Shown: in pieces, positions 58,752 through 64,000 of the stretch | Numbering within the stretch: the stretch's first letter is position 1 | Layout of the letters: each line of letters begins with the position of its first letter | Source of the DNA: Ascarosepion bandense | Taxonomy: Eukaryota; Mollusca; Cephalopoda; Sepiida; Sepiidae | DNA length: 64,000 bases | NCBI GenBank assembly: GCA_037127315.1 | Contig: JBBBDQ010001124.1 | Span: 2,492,501 to 2,556,500 of the forward strand | Direction: 5' to 3' | Program-made: the position numbers and the translations under genes | Notes under the pieces: generated by a model | Told to the model about the DNA's origin: nothing | The model's database searches: none | The model's input: the letters and a program-made list of their open reading frames with translations, nothing else

Positions 58752-59106
58752 ACTGTTTATATTTTAAGCATAAGAAAATTTTCTCCATTGCATATTTCAA
58801 AATTTCAATAAATTCTCAAATTGTTTAAACAGGCTCATTTTTAAACATTTGAGGACTGACCTAAACCACTCATCTTCTTTCATTTACCTTGGAAACTGCA
58901 TCCACTTGGCCCTGAGTTGGGACATCGCCTGTCACCAACAACCAAAACAATCCTTCAGGCAATGGTTCTTCACCCCCACCATGAGCTTTAGGCAAAATCC
59001 CCTGGCATTCTGGAATACTATATCCACGGAAACGGATGCCTTCTTCAGCATCTAACACAGAAGTTTCTGTCAGGAGGCCCTTGATGCCACGCATTCCTCC
59101 AAATAT
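50601..59106 (-). CDS. CS: Citrate synthase, mitochondrial (partial gene, 7 exons)
   Basis: The gene encodes the enzyme that condenses acetyl-CoA with oxaloacetate to citrate, the entry step of the TCA cycle in the mitochondrial matrix. Seven minus-strand exons (59106-58888, 56958-56788, 56352-56153, 55498-55369, 52493-52392, 51501-51292, 50765-50601) join in frame to 398 residues ending in TAA. Every visible intron has GT/AG borders, and only one junction splits a codon. Motifs read in order include [65 protein letters not shown] and GVSRALG. The catalytic His/His/Asp triad is present at visible residues 235, 281 and 336. Animal CS precursors are about 460-470 residues, so about 70-85 N-terminal residues, including the targeting peptide, are missing. 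No matching exon was seen in 59107-64000, so they probably lie beyond the window. Family identity is certain by motif reading; mitochondrial location is inferred from the animal CS type. Confidence 0.97.
51292..51501 (-). CDS. CS: CS exon 6 of those visible (70 codons, two catalytic residues)
   Basis: The 210-bp exon follows a TTCTTTTAG acceptor and ends ACGG before GTAAGTT. It holds [10 protein letters not shown] (His320 in pig numbering), the oxaloacetate-binding Arg in KTDPRY, and [11 protein letters not shown] (Asp375). A LINE insertion ends about 22 nt upstream of this acceptor, on the same strand as the gene. Confidence 0.96.
51524..52230 (-). mobile_element. Jockey-like LINE 3' end inside a CS intron
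   Basis: The minus strand reads [36 protein letters not shown] and [20 protein letters not shown], the reverse-transcriptase thumb region, then the same [12 protein letters not shown] and RRVCNV text as the 22-kb copy, a deletion, and the shared 3' UTR GGTGAGATGATTTTAAAAAA. It is 5'-truncated, in the same orientation as CS, and its A tail lies about 22 nt before the acceptor of the exon at 51501. Confidence 0.9.
52392..52493 (-). CDS. CS: CS exon 5 of those visible (34 codons)
   Basis: The 102-bp exon follows GTTGCAG and ends GGACAA before GTAAGAT, phase 0 at both ends. It encodes [15 protein letters not shown] to IWNTLKSGQ, a helical segment of the large domain. The preceding intron (52494-55368) contains a 55-bp-arm palindrome and dispersed-repeat copies. 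Confidence 0.95.
53815..53925 (+). repeat. Old dispersed repeat shared with 12085-12200
   Basis: AAAGCAATTAAAAG, AATTAAATAATGCC and AGCAGATTTTTGG occur in the same order in both places. It is unclassified and lies in a CS intron. Confidence 0.45.
54165..54515 (+). repeat. Dispersed repeat, family A (short copy)
   Basis: Matches the reverse complement of 531-1330: CGGCATATCAACCCC, GTGTTTTGACCCC, GGGTTAACTATTTGCCC and CAGGGTGGACCTGGGAAC in order. Located in a CS intron on the non-coding strand of the gene. Confidence 0.65.
54569..54706. repeat. Palindrome with 55-bp arms around (AT)n
   Basis: Arms 54569-54623 and 54652-54706 are reverse complements with two mismatches. The spacer is pure alternating AT. 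It lies in a CS intron and would form a strong hairpin in the pre-mRNA. Confidence 0.95.
55369..55498 (-). CDS. CS: CS exon 4 of those visible (active-site His)
   Basis: The 130-bp exon starts with the T that completes the split Ser codon and ends CAG before GTATGTG. It carries [10 protein letters not shown], where oxaloacetate is bound, and GPLHGLANQ, whose histidine corresponds to pig CS His274, the base that forms the acetyl-CoA enol. Confidence 0.96.
55980..56020. repeat. (TA)n microsatellite in a CS intron
   Basis: About 38 nt of alternating TA. Confidence 0.9.
56153..56352 (-). CDS. CS: CS exon 3 of those visible
   Basis: The exon is 200 bp, begins [14 protein letters not shown] after a TTGTAG acceptor and ends CACAG before GTAACT. 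A serine codon is split: AG here and T in the next exon. It encodes the helices up to the LYLTIHS segment before the active-site [10 protein letters not shown] loop. Confidence 0.95.
56788..56958 (-). CDS. CS: CS exon 2 of those visible (57 codons)
   Basis: The exon follows a TTGTAG acceptor and ends in TGGGAG before GTAAGTT. It is 171 bp, phase 0 at both ends, and encodes [12 protein letters not shown] to GVHKSKYWE, including the conserved NLHPMSQ helix. The intron before it (56959-58887) holds a 39-nt A run at 58709-58747 and no recognisable coding sequence. Confidence 0.95.
58709..58747. repeat. A(39) run in a CS intron
   Basis: A homopolymer of about 39 A. No retroelement body could be identified beside it on either strand. 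Confidence 0.9.
58888..59106 (-). CDS. CS: CS exon 1 of those visible (73 codons)
   Basis: The exon begins after a TTTATAG acceptor and ends in AAG before the donor GTAAATG. It is 219 bp, phase 0 at both ends. It encodes [12 protein letters not shown] through [11 protein letters not shown] to GQVDAVSK, the substrate-entry and first large-domain helices of CS. The Met inside it is not the start codon, because the family continues upstream of GGMRG. The preceding exon must supply the residues before this point and was not found in the window. Confidence 0.95.
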
Positions 59107-60884
59107 CTATAAATAAAATAAATACAATTGACAACATTCTATCAACTTTACATGCACACAAACAAATAAATAGCAAGAAAACCCATTAGATTTGTGATGT
59201 TACTTATAAAATCTAAGGAGAAAAAAAACAAAACATTTCATCATTATCAGTAGTTGAGAAAATACATTTAAAAACAGAACTTGAAAAGCAAGATTCACTT
59301 TCAGACTTTTAAAGCTTTTAAATTATACCTTAATTTATTTAATTTTAGTGTCTTTACAAAAATTAAATATCTAAGCCAGGAACTTTGAAAAGCATTTATA
59401 AGAAAGGGGCTCACGGATGTCAAACATTATGTTCACATAAAATACAGATTTCATTAATGCCAGTTGCTTATGAAGTAATATTTACTGTTAATATTGTGTA
59501 GCTTAAGCATTTAGTATTTCTTACAAGTGAAACATTTTTTAACCTTTAACCCATATCATAAATTTACTTTTTGATTGTGACAGCTGTTATAACAGCAGAA
59601 TAAAAAAAATAAAATACTTATTCTCATTGTAGATGTGATTTAAATAAGGTTTATGCAATTTATGGAGAAGATATTTCGCTGAAACAAATATATTAAAAGT
59701 GGTTTGCAAAGTTTTCTAACAATATTTTTCTTAATTCTCTACAGTTTGGGACGACAAATTATTCTCATGTAATGTCTTTATAGCACAAGAAATAGGCAAT
59801 CGTACTCAAACTTGGTTATGATAGTCTCTTTAATGTAAGGTTTTTACTGCAATTCATAAAGAGTTTTTTGTTTTCTTTTAAGCAAGTTGTGATGATGAAT
59901 CCTACTGGAAAACCAAACACTTTATTGAAATAAATACTGTTTGACCGGTTGAAAATGGTAATCAATGAAAAGCATCCAGAATAATGATAGACCATATGTC
60001 TCTTTGCAATTTGGTTGAGAACTTCTCAACCACTTTATTCACCAATGTCTCTTTAGATTATCATTTGATTAGCCTTTGCAAAATTAACTGAATTTAAAAA
60101 GAAACATTTCAAATCCCTAAAAGACAGTAATACTTTGCAAAATTAAAAATAAGTTCTGGGAAGATGAAGTTGGCAGAAGCTAGAGCAAAACAAGAAATAT
60201 TGATCAATGAAGTTAATTTCTTTTTGTAACACAATACTCTGACTGTAAACCTGATTTCAAGTAAATGTAAATTTTATTACATTAAAAGCAATTTTTTTTT
60301 TTTGCAATTTTTTTTTTTTTTAAACAAGATAAAACTAAAATACTTGAAACTTTAATGGAACTAGCCAGATCTAATACAATTTCAGTGCTGACAACTAAAA
60401 TTACCCATTTTCTCCTTTCTTTGCACATCTAAGTTTTATCTAAAATGTTATTTAGCTTTATATAAAGAATGCACAAATTCTTTTAATTTTGTTTTCATAT
60501 CACGTCATAAAGAGATTAAACATTACAGTTTTTACACTTTTCCATTTGAATTCGTCTCTTGATAGTCAGTAAACATTCTCCACCCCTTTAATATTTTTTT
60601 TCATGTGATCCTGCTTTTATCTAGTTTTCTTACCTCTTACCCTCCTCCTTTCCTACCATCCAGTCTATCATTTTTGTCCCAATTACTTTCTATTTAATTT
60701 TATTACAAAGGCTTTCCACATGGGAAAACTTAAGTGGCAGTAGCACTAGCTCACAAGGAACAATACACTGATCCCAGGTAGATAAGCAAATTGGTTGCAT
60801 ATACAAACCTATACAGAGTCTAAAAAAAAAAAAAATAGAGCTATTAAAATTAACTTTCCTATTGTTCTTAGTAGCCAAACTCTG
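59107..60884 (-). other. 5' intron sequence of CS, no exon found
   Basis: Non-coding by inspection. I searched by eye for the N-terminal CS segment preceding GGMRG and found nothing with a suitable donor. AT-rich with short T tracts. Confidence 0.5.
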
Positions 60885-62460
60885 CACTTGGCTTCTTAGG
60901 CAGTGCCATGAAAATTGTTCTGCTTAGGTCTTCCAGTATATTGCTGTTGTTGTAGATTTCATTTATTATTTCTGTGAGCCTGTCCCTGCCAAGGACATCA
61001 ACATCTCGATTACAATTCCGTCGGGTCCTGCTGCTTTGTTTTTGTTCAATGTGGTCATTGCCAATTCCACTTCAATTTTTAATACTTCTGGCCCATTTGT
61101 ATTTTTGTGTATTGTTGGTTGCTCTGTCATGGAAGAGATCACCAATATACTCAGCCTATCTCTGAAGTATTTTTTCTTTTTTTAGTATGAGTGTTTGTTC
61201 TTTGCTTTTATTCATCCTGTTACTGATTAGGTCTTTTGTCCTGTTAGTTCCTTTATTTTTCTTTTATGCATATTACCATTATTTGTTGTGTACAGTATCT
61301 CTACTTTGGCACATATGTCATTGAGCCATCTTTCTTTAGCCTGTCTGCATTTTCTCCTTATTTCCTGGTGTAGTCTCTTGTATTCTGTTCCATATCTTAG
61401 CATCATGTAGCATGTCAAGAATCTCTTCAGTGATCCACTTGTTTTTCTTCTGATGTGCTTTTTCCTTCGGGATGATGTCATTCACTAATGTCACTCTTAA
61501 TGCATCTCATTTGAGCCGTTTCCAGTTTTTTTCTATTTCATTTTCACTGTCCATATACATTTCCTGCAGGTTCAGATCATTCACTGGACTTCTGTGTCCA
61601 TAGTCGTCTTGGAACCAGATGTTAGTTATTATCTGGTCATTCACTGTGCACCATTAGACTTATTCCTCACCACAGCCATTGCAGTGTCCTAGCCTAAAAT
61701 TGCTGACTGTTTCACCTTCTCTCCCTTGGCCAACTTTGGCATAATCAAACATAGAAGAAGAATTCTATTTCTTCTATACTGTGTTGTCAGTGCATATACC
61801 ACTATTAACAATATATTGAGAGTCCCCCCCCCACTCCACCTTCAGTTTAACTACTAGAATTCTTTAAGATATCTGGTAGTATCCCATAACACATTTCCTT
61901 GTGTCTTTATACAGTATAACGCCAACTCCCTTTTCCTTATTTTCACCTTCTGCGTATACAATTCTGTGGTCAGTTAAGTGCCATACGTGATACACGCTTG
62001 GGCAATCATGTCTCAAAAGAGACATGACTGACTGGGAAGAAGATTATCCCGCAGTAGGTTACCATTGCTTTCTGCGGTAGACTGGTTGCCGACCAAGGCT
62101 ATAGAACCCAATCTGTTCTGCTATTTAACCCATAACTGGAAGGAAGAGACGAATTAATGCCTTTCCCAAGGGTATTTGCGCGTAAGTGAATACAATGGAT
62201 TCAACTGGAATTCGAACCCGGCTCCCCGGTTTCTCGTTCCGAGTTGATATCCACTGTACCACAACGCACATCCTATTCTGTGGTAGTCACTGATAAAGTC
62301 CACCTTGTTTGGTCATCTTATTTCACATATGCCTAATATGTTTAATCTAGTCATCCCCTGCTTCACGTTTTCCAGCTGTCCATTTGTTCGTGGTCCTAAC
62401 ATTTCACATCCCAAGAGTTATATTTTGTTTGTTTTTGTAGCACAACCTAAGAATCAGATT
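60885..62460 (-). mobile_element. RTE-type LINE, endonuclease to RT N-terminus (inverted part)
   Basis: From 62460 downwards the minus strand reads GKGVGVILYKDTRKCVMGYY, LKVEWGG, FDYAKVGQGREGETVSNFRL (endonuclease), then EIRRKCRQAKERWLNDICAK and KIKELTGQK (linker, 61481-61227), KNKAAGPDGI-like text, LTEIINEIYNNSNILEDLS and FMALPKK (start of RT). Frameshifts occur throughout. A SINE at 61971-62273 interrupts the endonuclease part. Confidence 0.88.
61971..62273 (-). mobile_element. tRNA-derived SINE with 10-bp target-site duplication
   Basis: Full-length minus-strand copy flanked by ATTCTGTGGT at 61961-61970 and 62275-62284. It is inserted in the RTE LINE. Confidence 0.95.
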
Positions 62461-62830
62461 TTGATGAACAGTGCGCAGCAGAATAGACCCAGAGATAGGA
62501 CAAGAACAGTGTGACTTCGTTAAAGATACTGGAACAAGGAATGTGATATTTATGCTTAGAAAGCTATCTGAAAGAACAATACAAATGCAGAAGAACCTTT
62601 ATCTGTACTTTATAGACTATGAAAAGGCATTTGACAAAGTACACCCCAAAGACTTGATAGGAGATGCTCAACAACCTTAACATTTTTGGAAGAGATTAAG
62701 ATAATCAAGAATCTATATGGACAGAAAACCATTTGCATATAAATAGGAAGTGAATTTAACAGGTATGCAAAAATACAAGCAGGCATAAGACAAGGTGTTT
62801 TCTCACCAGATATATATATATAAAATCAAA
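62461..62830 (+). mobile_element. RTE-type LINE, RT domain (plus part)
   Basis: The plus strand reads EIGQEQCDFVKDTGTRNVIF, MLRKLSERTIQMQK, LYLYFIDYEKAFDKVHPKDL and later GVFSPD, the palm region of the reverse transcriptase with the conserved FDKV segment. It stops in a (TA)n before the YADD box. Confidence 0.88.
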
Positions 62831-63566
62831 ATATAAGTTATAAATTGGACAGGAACTTATTTTATTCTTCAAGTTAGAACTTCTTCCTCATTAAAATTTT
62901 GTCCAAAGTGTTGTTTTTGATGTCATGGTAACAAAAATAGTAATTTACACAAGATTTAAAATCAGAATCCTTAAGTGAATCAAAAATTTCTTTATTCTTA
63001 AATACACACAGTAAGAGGAGAACAATTTATCATTTATGAAAACAGAGGAGGCAAAATATTAATGTTGAAAAAAATAATTTTCTCTTTAGAAAATCAGTAA
63101 AGGACAACTGTCTTCATATCAACTTTTGGTACATATTTAAGAAATAATCTCATACAATAAAGTTGAGCTAGCAACACTAACAACAACAGTTCTCAAGTCA
63201 CTAGAACCACTCTTTATTCAACTGTAACAAAAAGCCAGGAGTGAGAATTTCACACACACACTGCAGTAATAATAGGGAGGTATTGTAATAGTTGTTAGAT
63301 CTTAAAAATATATTAACATCTGACTGATCATCTGCTAAATTGTTAACAAGCAATAAAAAACAATTGAGGGGTTTTCCATGGATCTTCCGGAAGCAAATAC
63401 AGTTAACATTTATGTTTAAAAGTGGATCATATAACTTACAACTGATCACATAAAAAAAAAAAAAAAAATTTTTTTTAAATTTCACTGTTAATTCTTTTTT
63501 TTTTCTTTTTTTACTTGTATTAATTCTATATATATTTCATAAAAATAATCTTAATTTCACAAATTG
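62831..63566. other. No gene recognised
   Basis: AT-rich sequence. The minus ORF at 63485-63201 is a chance frame with a poly-Phe segment. Confidence 0.45.
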
Positions 63567-63815
63567 GATTACGGCCACATCACCATACGATAACCCAAAA
63601 TTAAGCAATGTTGGTCTGTACCAAGATGAGCAACCCCTTGGAAATATCAGGTGCTGCAAGCTTAGATTTGCAGGTGTTATAATGGATAATAGCTCAAATA
63701 GTTAAGAGCCAAATTACAATTGTGTTATACTCACTTATGTGTAAATACCCTTGGGAAAGGTATGAATCCACCTTCCCTCCCAACTATGGGTTGACTAATA
63801 AGACTTGTATTACCA
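63567..63815 (+). mobile_element. Composite repeat: 5S rRNA-like head plus tRNA-derived SINE
   Basis: GGATTACGGCCACATCACC, AAATTAAGCAATGTTGG, GATGAGCAACCCCTTGGAAA and TCAGGTGCTGCAAGCTT (63567-63663) follow 5S rRNA order with a few gaps. Directly after come GTTATAATGGATAATAGC, CTCACTTATGTGTAAATACC and TTGGGAAAGGTATGAATCC of the tRNA-derived SINE. Confidence 0.65.
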
Positions 63816-63824
63816 CATAAAAAA

Positions 63825-63900
63825 AAAATTCTTTTTATTTTAGAAAACTGAAAATGTCTTCTAGTTTTGTATTTAAAAATGTATTGCTGGTAATTATAAA
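63825..63900 (+). repeat. Fragment of dispersed repeat family A
   Basis: TAGAAAACTGAAAATGTCTT and AAATGTATTGCTGGTAAT are the reverse complement of segments at about 805-850 and 1195-1225. Confidence 0.55.
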
Positions 63901-64000
63901 AACTGACAAACTAACCAAGCCACAAACTTATTCAAAACAAATATCACTGCTTTTACAAAGTAAAGAAAAGTACAAAATTAAAAATCATGCTGGAAGGAAT

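Noticed and set aside
58849..59055. Plus ORF of 68 codons
   Set aside because: It is the antisense shadow of a CS exon.
60974..61165. Plus ORF of 63 codons
   Set aside because: Antisense of the RTE LINE linker and RT start.
59107..64000. Upstream exon of citrate synthase
   Set aside because: I looked for the segment before GGMRG on the minus strand with a GT donor and found none; it probably lies outside the window.

Overview
The window looks like animal nuclear DNA, AT-rich and intron-bearing, most likely from a mollusc and probably a cephalopod. The grounds are one spliced gene with canonical GT/AG borders, about 20 copies of one tRNA-derived SINE, several LINE clades, Helitrons, mariner and hAT-like remnants, a Penelope-like fragment and very many (TA)n/(TG)n tracts. 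The phylum is inferred from the repeat mix; no species is claimed.

The only host gene I can support is mitochondrial citrate synthase (CS) on the minus strand. Seven coding exons lie between 59106 and 50601 and give 398 residues with all catalytic residues intact. The first exons (start codon, mitochondrial targeting peptide, first helices) were not found and probably lie beyond 64000, so 59107-64000 is best read as a large 5' intron. It is filled with an inverted RTE-type LINE, a SINE with target-site duplications and a 5S rRNA-derived sequence. Another LINE ends only about 22 nt before the splice acceptor of the sixth visible exon.

Layout. 1-1330: a mariner deletion derivative and a dispersed repeat. 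1560-2260: two SINEs. 2700-4620: oligo-T tracts. 5281-6605: two RTE LINE pieces meeting tail to tail. 6770-9475: three SINEs and a decayed hAT/ZMYM1-like transposase in which a 15-bp unit has expanded in frame. 9822-10407: a mariner deletion derivative. 11540-11651: a perfect palindrome. 12770-13360: a probable LTR. 16230-18950: a decayed LINE with endonuclease. 20050-20740: Tc1/mariner transposase. 21950-22655: jockey-like LINE 3' end. 23175-23294: 5S rRNA-like copy. 23509-26090: Helitrons. 26090-30490: SINEs and LINE relics. 31000-38400: an unusual stretch of palindromes, (TA)n tracts, Penelope GIY-YIG remnant and hammerhead-ribozyme motifs. 38870-42960: LINE relics, nested SINEs and Helitrons. 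45110-48600: 5S/tRNA composite and SINEs. 50601-64000: CS.

The most interesting signal is the set of hammerhead-ribozyme-like motifs at 31018-31132, 35352-35408, 37656-37711 and 37741-37797. One is next to a Penelope-like GIY-YIG fragment and two are embedded in palindromes. In the 31-kb pair the only differences I see between the arms fall at positions a hammerhead does not constrain. No computation or database search was run; all identifications are by reading the sequence.
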